A DNA stretch of 64,000 bases from an uncultured Desulfosarcina sp. (GTDB lineage: Bacteria; Desulfobacterota; Desulfobacteria; Desulfobacterales; Desulfosarcinaceae), in assembly GCF_963668215.1 (NCBI RefSeq), contig NZ_OY764190.1, forward strand, positions 4,340,001-4,404,000, given 5' to 3'. How positions within the stretch are numbered: position 1 is the first letter of the stretch; each line of letters opens with the position of its first letter. Below, piece by piece: positions 25,853-34,089 of this stretch. Below the pieces are notes generated by a model. That model was not told where the DNA came from, made no database searches, and saw nothing but the letters and a program-made list of their open reading frames with translations. The position numbers and the translations under genes were made by a program.

Positions 25853-28042
25853 ATGCAATTCATTTTGCCGGGAGTTACAGTGGAAACCGGATGGATACAT
25901 AAAGGGCTGGAGCGTTGGAGACGATGGGAACGGCAGTTTATGCCCGCCCATGTGTGGGACAGCGATCCGCTGACCTTCTGGCGGGAACGAATTCTGTTTT
26001 TCATCGCTTTTACGGCCAGCGCGCTGGGCCTTGTCGCCCTGATTCCTTCGTTGCTTCTTGCCTCCTTGGAGGGCCGCTGGGGCATCGTTCTTCTGGATAC
26101 CAGCGCCTACCTGACCGCCCTGACGGCTTTGCTGGGCCGTCGCTTCCCCCTCAAGGTCCGTGCCTGGATCGTCTGCCTGATGCTTTACCTGCTTGGCGAT
26201 GGGTTGATGTTCATGCTTGGCCCCACCGGTGCGGGGTACATCTGGCTTTTCGGGGCTTCGGTGATCATGGCGGCCATTTTGGGATTCAAGGCTGCCGTAT
26301 GGTCGCTGGCGTTCAATCTTCTTTCCCTTGTAGGGGTCGGATTTTATATCGCCTACGGCCACCCGCACTGGCCGCTGTACGTGAAAAATCCCCTCGTGAA
26401 ATGGACCATCATGACCCTCAACTTCATGATGATCAATACGCTGGTGACCCTGACGACCGCCATGATCGTAAACGGTCTGAACCGGGCGCTTGCCAAGGAG
26501 CAGGAAATCGGCTTCAACCTTCGGAAAAGCGAAAGGCGGTTTCGCACCCTCGTGGAAAACGCACCTTTGGGCATCGTCAGCATCGACCGGACCGGGAGGA
26601 TTATCGACGCCAACCCAAAGCTCCTGGAAATCATCGCCGCCCAATCCAAAAAGAACGCGCTGAAAATCAATGTTTTTCAATCTCCGCAGGTTGCCAAGAC
26701 CTCGTTTCCGAAACGGTTGAAGGATTGTTTGAACAGCGGTGTGTGTGGTGGATTCGAGGAAACGTTTACCAGCAGCTGGGGAAAAACGACTTTCCTGCGG
26801 TATATGGTCAGCCCCCTTACGGATTCCGGAGGAAGGACGTATGCGGCGCTGTCCATTATCGAGGATATTACCGAAGCGCGCGGCCGGGACGAGCAGTTGC
26901 GGCGAGCGCAGAAGATGGAATCTTTGGGACTTCTGGCAGGAGGCGTTGCCCACGACCTCAACAACGTTCTTTCAGGCATCGTAAGCTACCCGGAACTGAT
27001 CCTGCTGGACCTGCCCGCCGAAAGTCCTTTGAAAAAGCCGATAAAGACGATTCAACAATCCGGCCATCGAGCCGCGGAGATCGTTCAGGACCTTCTGACG
27101 CTGGCCCGCCGGGGTGTGGTCAATATGGAGGTGCAGAACATGAACCGGATCGTATCCGACTATCTCACTTCTCCCGAGCTCGAAAAACTGATGTCTTTTC
27201 ACCCCGCCGTGGAGATCGAGACCCGCCTTGCAGAAGATCTGTTCAATGTTGCCTGTTCGGCCATCCATATCAAGAAAACCGTAATGAACCTGGTTACCAA
27301 CGCGGCGGAGGCACAGCCCGATGGAGGATGCATTGTCATTCGAACCGAGAATCGCCATGTGGACCGGCCTGTCGAAGGGGACGACAATGTTCGAAAAGGG
27401 GACTACGTCGTCTTGATCGTGGGAGACAAGGGTGTCGGCATTCCTCCCGAGGACCTTAAACGGATTTTCGAGCCGTTCTACACCAAAAAGATCATGGGGC
27501 GCAGCGGGACCGGATTGGGCATGGCCGTTGTCTGGGCCACGGTCCAGGATCACGAGGGAACCATCGATGTCACCAGTGTCGAGGGAGAGGGGACCGTTTT
27601 CGAGCTTTACTTTCCGGCAACTCGGCAGAAACCGGTCACGGATGAAGCGGCGGTACCCTTGGACGTCTATATGGGCGCAGGCGAAACGGTCCTGATTGTG
27701 GACGACATCGAAGAGCAGCGAATGCTCGCCACGCAAATTCTCCAGCGGCTGAACTATCACCCGGCATCGGTATCCTCCGGCGAGGCGGCCATAGCGTATA
27801 TTGAAAACCATCCCGTCGATGTAATCCTGCTGGACATGATCATGGAACCCGGTATCGACGGGCTCGATACCTGGCGCCGCATCGTCGATCTCAGGTCCGG
27901 CCAGAAGGCCATCATCGTTTCGGGGTATTCGGAAACGGAACGGGTCAAGAAGGCCATCGAACTGGGCGCGCGGCAGGTTGTGAAAAAGCCCTACACCATC
28001 GAGAAGATCGGGCTGGCCGTAAAACAGGCGTTGGCGGACTGA
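25853..28042 (+). CDS. Membrane hybrid histidine kinase (TM-PAS-HisKA-HATPase-REC)
   Basis: A 729-residue hybrid kinase. Five to six hydrophobic helices span residues about 45-215, followed by a PAS domain (about 225-350), the dimerisation/phosphoacceptor helix GLLAGGVAHDLNNVLSGIVS with its His, an HATPase with DKGVGIPPEDLKRIFEPFYT and GRSGTGLGMAVVW, and a receiver domain with the acceptor Asp in VILLDMIMEPG. It shares an unusually similar kinase core with the proteins at 45725-48211 and at the right edge of the window, differing in sensor region. No dedicated output regulator is adjacent. Confidence 0.9.
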   Translation: MQFILPGVTVETGWIHKGLERWRRWERQFMPAHVWDSDPLTFWRERILFFIAFTASALGLVALIPSLLLASLEGRWGIVLLDTSAYLTALTALLGRRFPLKVRAWIVCLMLYLLGDGLMFMLGPTGAGYIWLFGASVIMAAILGFKAAVWSLAFNLLSLVGVGFYIAYGHPHWPLYVKNPLVKWTIMTLNFMMINTLVTLTTAMIVNGLNRALAKEQEIGFNLRKSERRFRTLVENAPLGIVSIDRTGRIIDANPKLLEIIAAQSKKNALKINVFQSPQVAKTSFPKRLKDCLNSGVCGGFEETFTSSWGKTTFLRYMVSPLTDSGGRTYAALSIIEDITEARGRDEQLRRAQKMESLGLLAGGVAHDLNNVLSGIVSYPELILLDLPAESPLKKPIKTIQQSGHRAAEIVQDLLTLARRGVVNMEVQNMNRIVSDYLTSPELEKLMSFHPAVEIETRLAEDLFNVACSAIHIKKTVMNLVTNAAEAQPDGGCIVIRTENRHVDRPVEGDDNVRKGDYVVLIVGDKGVGIPPEDLKRIFEPFYTKKIMGRSGTGLGMAVVWATVQDHEGTIDVTSVEGEGTVFELYFPATRQKPVTDEAAVPLDVYMGAGETVLIVDDIEEQRMLATQILQRLNYHPASVSSGEAAIAYIENHPVDVILLDMIMEPGIDGLDTWRRIVDLRSGQKAIIVSGYSETERVKKAIELGARQVVKKPYTIEKIGLAVKQALAD

Positions 28043-28111
28043 AGATCGGTGTTCGGCCGCTGTTCAATGCCGACTGCACCTTGGGGGAAACGGTAGTCAG
28101 CAGGGGAAGTA

Positions 28112-28205
28112 GCATTTGGAATCCGTATTGTTGCTCTGGCGTAGCGTAGCGGCGCGGTTTATCCGCGCCCGGTTGGCAAAGGCGGGGGTAAACCCCGCCA
28201 CTACG
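28112..28205 (+). repeat. Dispersed hairpin repeat, copy 2
   Basis: Homologous to 2178-2252. The first stem is GGCGCGG/CCGCGCC (28151-28157 with 28163-28169, loop TTTAT). A second stem, GGCGGGG/CCCCGCC (28181-28187 with 28193-28199), follows. The first stem differs from copy 1 at several bases on both arms but pairing is kept. Confidence 0.75.
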
Positions 28206-28400
28206 TTTGTGCAAGACACACAAAAGCGGTTTCAAGATTCGACTTGTTGCAGGCATGATCACGAAAAGCGGAAAATAAATCCAAATGCGGTTGCCATTGG
28301 ACCTACGGGCACAGCTTGCGGCAAGAGCGCAAAAAATGGTATTCGTTTGCCAGGCGTCCGTCAGTAAAAACGAAATATTCGATTTCATTCCCACTATCTC

Positions 28401-28429
28401 TTGACAAGGACCGGCCCAGCTTTTAAGAG
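28401..28429 (+). promoter_or_regulatory. Possible promoter of the kor operon
   Basis: A perfect TTGACA with a 17-base spacer and a weak TAAGAG at the -10 place, about 64 bases before korD. The -35 context (CTCTTGACAAG) resembles that of the hipB promoter. The poor -10 leaves doubt. Confidence 0.35.
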
Positions 28430-28492
28430 GGCGGCAAATCGCAGCGACGGTTTTCGCGTCGCGCTTGAAGCCGAAAACACATAGGGGAAGTT

Positions 28493-28714
28493 ATGGCAAA
28501 ACCAAAGGTAAAGGCGCACCGGATCAACCGGGACTGGTGCAAGGGGTGCGGCATCTGCGTAGAATTCTGCCCCAAGAAGGTCCTGGAGCTGGACAGGGAG
28601 GACAAGGCGGTGGCGGTTCGTCTGGAAGACTGCATCGCCTGCCGGATGTGCGAGCTGCGCTGTCCGGATCTGGCCATCGAGGTGGAAGTGGAACCAGTGA
28701 ACGGTGATCGGTGA
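28493..28714 (+). CDS. korD: 2-oxoacid:ferredoxin oxidoreductase, delta (ferredoxin) subunit
   Basis: A 73-residue 2x4Fe-4S ferredoxin (CKGCGICVEFCPK and CIACRMCELRCPD) heading the kor genes. It accepts electrons from the thiamine-dependent alpha/beta core. The last codons before the stop (VNGDR) are encoded by a 7-nt GTGAACN-type repeat that runs on downstream, so the natural C-terminus may have been replaced. Confidence 0.85.
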   Translation: MAKPKVKAHRINRDWCKGCGICVEFCPKKVLELDREDKAVAVRLEDCIACRMCELRCPDLAIEVEVEPVNGDR

Positions 28715-28759
28715 ACCGTGAACGGAAGACGGAAAACGGAGGACAGGAGACGGGTGATT
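28697..28759. repeat. Degenerate 7-nt tandem array at the end of korD
   Basis: Nine 7-nt units (GTGAACG, GTGATCG, GTGAACC, GTGAACG, GAAGACG, GAAAACG, GAGGACA, GGAGACG, GGTGATT) begin within the last codons of korD and continue past its stop. Same family as 22295-22399. Further drifted repeat-like sequence continues to about 28890, including CCTCAGT-type units. Confidence 0.75.
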
Positions 28760-28927
28760 GGATTCAGGAATTATGGAATTGAGGGATTGAGGAATTGGTT
28801 GCGCGGCTTTCAGCCGCGGCCGGTTTGCCGATCTCAGTCCTCAGTCCTCGGACCTCCGATATCCGACCTCAGATCTTTTCGACACCGATAATCCAATCAA
28901 AAGAACACAACTTTAGGCAGGTACCTA

Positions 28928-30076
28928 ATGGGTAAACAAATCAAATTCATCCAGGGCAACGAGGCCTGCGTGGAAGGGGCGCTGTACGCCGGGCTGGATT
29001 TTTTCGCCGGCTATCCCATCACCCCGTCCACGGAGATCGCCGAGCATCTGTCGGTAAAGCTGCCCCAAAAAGGCGGCAAGTTCATCCAGATGGAAGACGA
29101 AATCGCCAGCATGTGCGCCATCCTGGGGGCGTCCCTGACCGGCCACAAGGTGCTCACGGCCACCTCGGGACCGGGCTTTTCGCTGAAACAGGAAGCCATC
29201 GGCTACGCGGTGATGGCCGAGATCCCCTGCGTGATCGTCAACGTGCAGCGGGGCGGTCCCTCCACGGGGGTGCCCACCCACGTGAGCCAGGGGGACGTGA
29301 TGCAGGCGCGCTGGGGCACCCACGGGGACCACTCCATCGTGTGCCTGACGGCCTCCAACCACCAGGATGTCTTCGCCATGACCGTGGAGGCCTTCAACAT
29401 CGCCGAGACCTTCCGCACCCCGGTGGTCCTGCTGTTCGACGAGGTGGTGGGCCATATGCGCGAAAAGCTTACGATTCCCGAGCCCGGAGAGATTCCCCTG
29501 GTGGAACGGCTGCGCACGGCGGTCAAGGGCGGGGTGGACTACCATCCTTATCTTCCCCGGGAAGACGGCCGGCTGCCCATGAGCGACTTCGGGGACGTGC
29601 ACCGCTACAACGTGACCGGACTGGCGCACGACATGTGGGGCTTTCCCTCGGACAATCCCAAGATCGTCCACGGGCTTTTGCGCCACATTGTGGACAAGAT
29701 CGAGAACAACGTGGAGCGCATGGCGCACTACAAGACCTTTCACATCGAGGATGCCGAAACGGTGCTGGTCTCCTTCGGCTCGTCGGCCAGAAGCGCGCTG
29801 CACATCGTCAACAGCCTGCGCCGGCGGGGACAGAAGATCGGGCTGCTGGAACTGCAGACCCTGTGGCCCTTTCCGGCGGACGTGATCCGGCAGTACTGCA
29901 ACCCGGCCGCCTACACGGTGGTGGTGGAGATGAACATGGGCCAGGTGTGCCAGATGGTCAAGAGCACGGTCACCCATCCGGAGCGGGTGTTTCTGGCCAA
30001 CCGCATCGACGGGGGCTTCATCACGCCCACGGACATCAAGAACATGCTGCGCCTGATCAAGGGCAAGGGGGTCTAG
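28928..30076 (+). CDS. korA: 2-oxoglutarate (2-oxoacid):ferredoxin oxidoreductase, alpha subunit
   Basis: A 382-residue alpha subunit (pyrimidine-binding domain). It begins GNEACVEGALYAGLDFFAGYPITPSTEIAEH, the typical N-terminus, with TATSGPGFSLKQEAIGYA and VQRGGPSTGVPT further on. KorAB converts 2-oxoglutarate plus CoA and oxidised ferredoxin to succinyl-CoA, CO2 and reduced ferredoxin, or runs in reverse. The gene order D-A-B-C and the separate subunits suit 2-oxoglutarate; a branched-chain 2-oxoacid enzyme cannot be excluded. The stop TAG touches the korB ATG. Confidence 0.9.
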   Translation: MGKQIKFIQGNEACVEGALYAGLDFFAGYPITPSTEIAEHLSVKLPQKGGKFIQMEDEIASMCAILGASLTGHKVLTATSGPGFSLKQEAIGYAVMAEIPCVIVNVQRGGPSTGVPTHVSQGDVMQARWGTHGDHSIVCLTASNHQDVFAMTVEAFNIAETFRTPVVLLFDEVVGHMREKLTIPEPGEIPLVERLRTAVKGGVDYHPYLPREDGRLPMSDFGDVHRYNVTGLAHDMWGFPSDNPKIVHGLLRHIVDKIENNVERMAHYKTFHIEDAETVLVSFGSSARSALHIVNSLRRRGQKIGLLELQTLWPFPADVIRQYCNPAAYTVVVEMNMGQVCQMVKSTVTHPERVFLANRIDGGFITPTDIKNMLRLIKGKGV

Positions 30077-30880
30077 ATGGCAGTCAAGGATTATATCCGC
30101 GAGCGGTTTTTCCCGCACATGTGGTGCCCGGGCTGCGGCCACGGGGTCGTGCTCAACGGGCTGATCCGGGCGGTGGAGAAGCTGGGCATGAGCCGCAACG
30201 AGATCGTGATGGTCTCGGGCATCGGCTGCTCGTCGCGCATCTCGGGGTACATGGACTTTCACACCCTGCACACGATCCACGGCCGGGCACTGGCCTTTGC
30301 CACGGGGGTGAAGCTGAGCAAGCCGGAGCTGAACGTGATCGTGCCCATGGGCGACGGGGATGCGCTGTCCATCGGCGGCAATCACTTCATCCATGCGGCC
30401 CGGCGCAACATCGACATCACGGCCATCGTGATGAACAACCGCATCTACGGCATGACCGGCGGGCAGTATTCTCCGCTGACCGGTCCGGGCATGATGGCCA
30501 CCACGGCGCCGTACCGCAACATCGACCAGGGCTTCGACGTGGTGGAGATGGCCAAAGCGGCCGGAGCCACCTTCGTGGCCCGCACCACCACCTACCACGT
30601 GCAGCAGATGGCGGACATCATCCGCGAGGCGATTTTGCACGACGGCTTTTCGGTGGTGGAGATCATGAGCCAGTGCCCGACCTATTTCGGCCGTAAGAAC
30701 AAACTGGGCAGCGCGGTGGACATGATGAAGCGCATGAAGGAGATCACCACGCCCATCGGATCGAAGAAAAAGGCCGAGAACCCGGAGCTGATCGAGCGGG
30801 GCATCTTTTTGCAGGAAGAGCGTCCGGAATACTGCAGCGAGTACACTAAAATCATCGAGCGGGCCATGGGAGGAAAGTGA
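30077..30880 (+). CDS. korB: 2-oxoglutarate (2-oxoacid):ferredoxin oxidoreductase, beta subunit
   Basis: A 267-residue thiamine-diphosphate-binding subunit. The cluster or cofactor-near motif WCPGCGHG is at about residues 15-22 and the TPP motif GDGDALSIGG continues to MNNRIYGMTGGQ (the GDG...N pattern). Length matches KorB. It directly follows korA and overlaps korC, so the three are co-translated. Confidence 0.91.
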   Translation: MAVKDYIRERFFPHMWCPGCGHGVVLNGLIRAVEKLGMSRNEIVMVSGIGCSSRISGYMDFHTLHTIHGRALAFATGVKLSKPELNVIVPMGDGDALSIGGNHFIHAARRNIDITAIVMNNRIYGMTGGQYSPLTGPGMMATTAPYRNIDQGFDVVEMAKAAGATFVARTTTYHVQQMADIIREAILHDGFSVVEIMSQCPTYFGRKNKLGSAVDMMKRMKEITTPIGSKKKAENPELIERGIFLQEERPEYCSEYTKIIERAMGGK

Positions 30881-31428
30881 TGGAACGATGCAGGATGGTA
30901 TTTTCGGGATCGGGCGGCCAGGGGGTGATCACGGCCGCGATCATCCTGGCCGAGGCCGCGGTGCTGCACGAAGGGCTGGAGGCAGTGCAGACCCAGGCCT
31001 ACGGAGCGGCGGCCCGGGGCGGCGCCACGCGCTCGGATGTGATCGTCGCGGACAGTCCGATCGACTTTCCCAAGGTGATCCAGCCCAACGTGCTGGTGTG
31101 CCTGACCCAGGAGGCCTACACCAAGTTCTGCGACATCATCCGCCCCGGCGGCCTGCTGCTGACCGATCCGCGCTATGTGACGCCTCAGCTCAAGGTGGAC
31201 GCCATCCAGCGGGAGCTTCCCATGTACGAGACGGTGATGGACAAGATCGGCAAGCCCATCGTGTTCAATATCTGCATGCTGGGCGCGGTGGTGGGCCTGA
31301 CCGACCTGGTGCAACCCGAGTCGATCATAAAAGTGCTCGAACAGCGCATTCCGTCCAACTTTCTGGAAATGAACAAACAGGCCCTGGACCTGGGGCTGGA
31401 GATGGGGCGAAAGTTCGAAAAAAAATGA
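30880..31428 (+). CDS. korC: 2-oxoglutarate (2-oxoacid):ferredoxin oxidoreductase, gamma subunit
   Basis: A 182-residue gamma subunit with the signature FSGSGGQGVITAAIILAEAA and YGAAARGGATRSDVIV, completing the four-subunit enzyme. The ATG at 30880 overlaps the korB stop (TGATG) and lies after GGGAGG; the GTG one codon earlier is a less likely start. Confidence 0.9.
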   Translation: MERCRMVFSGSGGQGVITAAIILAEAAVLHEGLEAVQTQAYGAAARGGATRSDVIVADSPIDFPKVIQPNVLVCLTQEAYTKFCDIIRPGGLLLTDPRYVTPQLKVDAIQRELPMYETVMDKIGKPIVFNICMLGAVVGLTDLVQPESIIKVLEQRIPSNFLEMNKQALDLGLEMGRKFEKK

Positions 31429-31438
31429 CAGAGGACCG

Positions 31439-32662
31439 ATGACGCAAGAGATGAGTCGGAAGACTGAGGACCGGACGCCTGTTCTCCGACCGTTGATCTT
31501 GGACCCCGGACCTCGGTTCTCACCCGCCGGTATCTACATCCACGTTCCTTTCTGCCGGGCCAAATGCCCCTACTGCGATTTCTACTCCGTCACCGACCTG
31601 AACCGCATCGATGCCTTCGTAAAGGCCCTGCCGACCGAAATGGAAATACAGCGGCATCGAATATCCCTTGCCGATACGGTTTATTTCGGCGGGGGAACGC
31701 CGTCTTTGCTGTCTGCCAGCCAGATTGAGAGGATTCTGGCTGCGGTCCACGACCGCTTTGCGGTAACCGCCGACGCCGAGGTGACCCTGGAGGTCAATCC
31801 GGGAACCGTCGATCGGCAGGATCTGGACGCCTTTCGCCGGTCCGGCGTCAACCGGCTCAATATCGGCCTGCAATCCACGGACGACCGGACCTTATCCTTC
31901 CTGGGCCGCATTCACACGGCCGATGCGGGTATCTCCACCTATCGCCACGCCCGGGACGCCGGGTTTGACAATGTCGGCCTGGACCTGATCTACGCCGTTC
32001 CCGGACAGACCCGCAAGGCCTGGGAAACGGAAATGGCCAAGGCAGTCGAACTGGCTCCGGAGCACCTTTCCTGCTACACCCTGACCGTCGAAGCCGGGAC
32101 TCCCCTGGCACGGCGGGTGGCGGCCGGGCAGGTCCGGCCACTGGGCGAAAGCATCGCCGGCGACCTGTTTTCCGCCACGGCCGATTTCCTCGAAGCCCAC
32201 GGGTACCGCCAGTATGAAATTTCCAATTACGCCCGCGTCTGCGAGGGTCGCCATCTTGATCTGCGCTCCCGACACAATCGCAAGTATTGGAATTTTAACG
32301 ATTACATGGGATTCGGGCCGGCGGCTCACAGCCTTGAGGGATCCACGCGTCGGTGGAACTGCCGCACGCTGGACGATTATCTGGCCGCCCTGCAACAAGG
32401 GGCTTCTCCCGAGGCAGGCCGGGAAACACTCACTATGGACCAGCAGATCCTGGAAGCGGTCTACCTGGGCCTGCGTCAGACCGACGGCATCGACACCGCA
32501 CGCTTTGCCTCACGCTTTCAATCCGATTTTCACGATCTTTTCGGGAAACAGGTGGCACAGCTCGCCGCGGAGGGACTGATCGATGCCTCGGCAGAGCAGG
32601 TCAGGCTGACCCGGCAGGGCATGCGGTTTCTGGAGAGTGTGGTTCAGCGAATGCTGGATTAG
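31439..32662 (+). CDS. hemW: HemW-type radical SAM heme chaperone
   Basis: A 407-residue HemW (formerly HemN-like). The SAM cluster CRAKCPYCDF follows IYIHVPF, and FGGGTPSLL, EVNPGTVD and NIGLQS are typical. HemW carries heme rather than acting as coproporphyrinogen oxidase. The first 30 residues before IYIHVPFC are not conserved and are encoded by low-complexity GAGGACCG/GATGACG sequence, so the start may be misplaced or the N-terminus extended by repeat growth; ATGs at 31439 and 31451 are the only clear options. Confidence 0.88.
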   Translation: MTQEMSRKTEDRTPVLRPLILDPGPRFSPAGIYIHVPFCRAKCPYCDFYSVTDLNRIDAFVKALPTEMEIQRHRISLADTVYFGGGTPSLLSASQIERILAAVHDRFAVTADAEVTLEVNPGTVDRQDLDAFRRSGVNRLNIGLQSTDDRTLSFLGRIHTADAGISTYRHARDAGFDNVGLDLIYAVPGQTRKAWETEMAKAVELAPEHLSCYTLTVEAGTPLARRVAAGQVRPLGESIAGDLFSATADFLEAHGYRQYEISNYARVCEGRHLDLRSRHNRKYWNFNDYMGFGPAAHSLEGSTRRWNCRTLDDYLAALQQGASPEAGRETLTMDQQILEAVYLGLRQTDGIDTARFASRFQSDFHDLFGKQVAQLAAEGLIDASAEQVRLTRQGMRFLESVVQRMLD

Positions 32663-32668
32663 GTGGAT

Positions 32669-32766
32669 AGGCTGTAGCGGTTTAGGCTGAAGGCGCCGAT
32701 GCCGTCGAGCCGGCAAGAGAAAAAATCCGATTGCAGGTTTGCCTACGGCCTAAACCCCTTCAGCCT
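32669..32766. repeat. Inverted repeat between convergent hemW and DUF2333 genes
   Basis: AGGCTGTAGCGGTTTAGGC (from 32669) faces its near-complement ending at 32766; the 21-base arms differ at three positions and enclose 56 bases. It occupies the gap between convergent genes and may end transcription from both sides, though no T-run is present. Confidence 0.5.
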
Positions 32767-32773
32767 GATCGTC

Positions 32774-34033
32774 CTACGTCGACAGCGTTTTAATCAATTG
32801 ACCCAGATAAAACCGCGCATGGCTGATGGGTGCGGCGATGTTGGCCCGGTGGTTGCTGAAAATGCTGCTCAGGTCATTGTCCAGAATAATCCACGGATCG
32901 ATCTCCGCAGCCTGCTGGCAGGAGATGATGGCGTGGTGCAGCAGTTCGGTGCCGTGGCGTGATTCCAGCGTCAGCAGAAAATCGTGGTGTACGGCCTCCA
33001 GCACCGTCCCCATGGCGCTGGCCACGCCCTGGGTGTAGAAAAAGTAGTCGTCCGCGGCAAAGAAGCTCACCGGCGAGCCATCCTCGTTGAATCGTTTCAC
33101 CAGATTCTCGTCGCAGCTGCCCAGCAGGTCTTCGAAGGAGGATAGCAGGGGAATCAGATTGTCCGTGCGGGTGTAAAAGGTGGCTTTGCCTGCCTTGAGT
33201 TTCTCCAGGTATGCTTCCAACTCTTCCAGGCCTTCCCGGTATTTGGACTCCGCTGAAGGAAACCAGTAACTGGTGGCTTTGACCATGAACCAGTTCATGG
33301 CCTGCTCCAGGTTCTCGTCAAAGGAGTCGGTGGTGCCTGTCCGGGAGATGCGCTCGGCCAGGGCCACGGTAGTGCGCCGGGTCACTTCCAGAACGCCCAT
33401 CTGGAAATTGTTGACATTGTCGGTGATGTTGATGATGTCGTTGGGCCGCCAGCCCCACCAGCGCTCCTCAAGCTCATATTGCAACGGCTTGATGGATGCT
33501 TCGACGAAGGCCACGCCCTTGGGCTGGGGTTTATGGGTTGCCGTGTGCGCAAGGGCAGGATGGCCGGCGGCGGCTCCGTGGGAGTCGGCGGCCGTGTCGG
33601 CGGCTGCATGACTGTCTGCGGTAGTTTCGTGGGTTTTTGCGGCGGCCGTTGTTTGCGGATGCGTTTGCGTACGGTCGGTCGGCGCTGTGTCATGGGAAGC
33701 GGCAGCTTGGTGGGCCTGGGGCTTCGGGCTGTCGGCGGCATGGTGAACGGCGGCCGTTTCACCGGCGGATTCGCCGTGGTCGGCAGCCTGAGTTGCCGGT
33801 TGCGTCCCGGTTTCGTGGGAAGCGGTCGCATTGTTATCGACGGGGGCCTCGTCTTCCTCCCCGTGTCCGGCGGTGACGGCGTGCCCGCCGGCCGTCTGTT
33901 TGGAAGAGGGGACATCCGAGGATCCGAAGATGAGGATCAGGGCCCACAGAACGATGATGGCGATGGCGATGCTTCCGATGATGCGCGGTGTGGCGAATTT
34001 TCTGAATTCGAATCCTTTGGCTTCGTTTCCCAT
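32774..34033 (-). CDS. DUF2333 family membrane-anchored protein
   Basis: A 419-residue protein with one N-terminal helix (about 16-36), then a low-complexity His/Ala/Thr-rich linker (about 45-185), and a conserved C-terminal domain with YELEERWWGWRPND, GVLEVTRR and AMNWFMVKATSYWFPSAE, which match the uncharacterised DUF2333 family. It is probably periplasmic and membrane-tethered. It lies 56 bases downstream of selB on the same strand, with a small GCCGGCA hairpin between. Function is unknown; the linker looks disordered. Confidence 0.75.
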   Translation of the reverse strand: MGNEAKGFEFRKFATPRIIGSIAIAIIVLWALILIFGSSDVPSSKQTAGGHAVTAGHGEEDEAPVDNNATASHETGTQPATQAADHGESAGETAAVHHAADSPKPQAHQAAASHDTAPTDRTQTHPQTTAAAKTHETTADSHAAADTAADSHGAAAGHPALAHTATHKPQPKGVAFVEASIKPLQYELEERWWGWRPNDIINITDNVNNFQMGVLEVTRRTTVALAERISRTGTTDSFDENLEQAMNWFMVKATSYWFPSAESKYREGLEELEAYLEKLKAGKATFYTRTDNLIPLLSSFEDLLGSCDENLVKRFNEDGSPVSFFAADDYFFYTQGVASAMGTVLEAVHHDFLLTLESRHGTELLHHAIISCQQAAEIDPWIILDNDLSSIFSNHRANIAAPISHARFYLGQLIKTLST

Positions 34034-34089
34034 GACGGCTGATCTCCGATAGCGGTCGAGCCGCCGGCAGGTATATGCCGGCAGCGGTT

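Larger units (their letters stand above)
28043..28492. other. Intergenic region before the kor operon
   Basis: About 450 bases without a gene. It holds the second copy of the hairpin repeat (28112-28205) and a possible promoter near 28401. Open frames in it show no family signature. Confidence 0.5.

Noticed and set aside
28925..30640. 571-codon minus-strand open frame across korA/korB
   Set aside because: His/Val/Arg-rich shadow of the real genes on the other strand.
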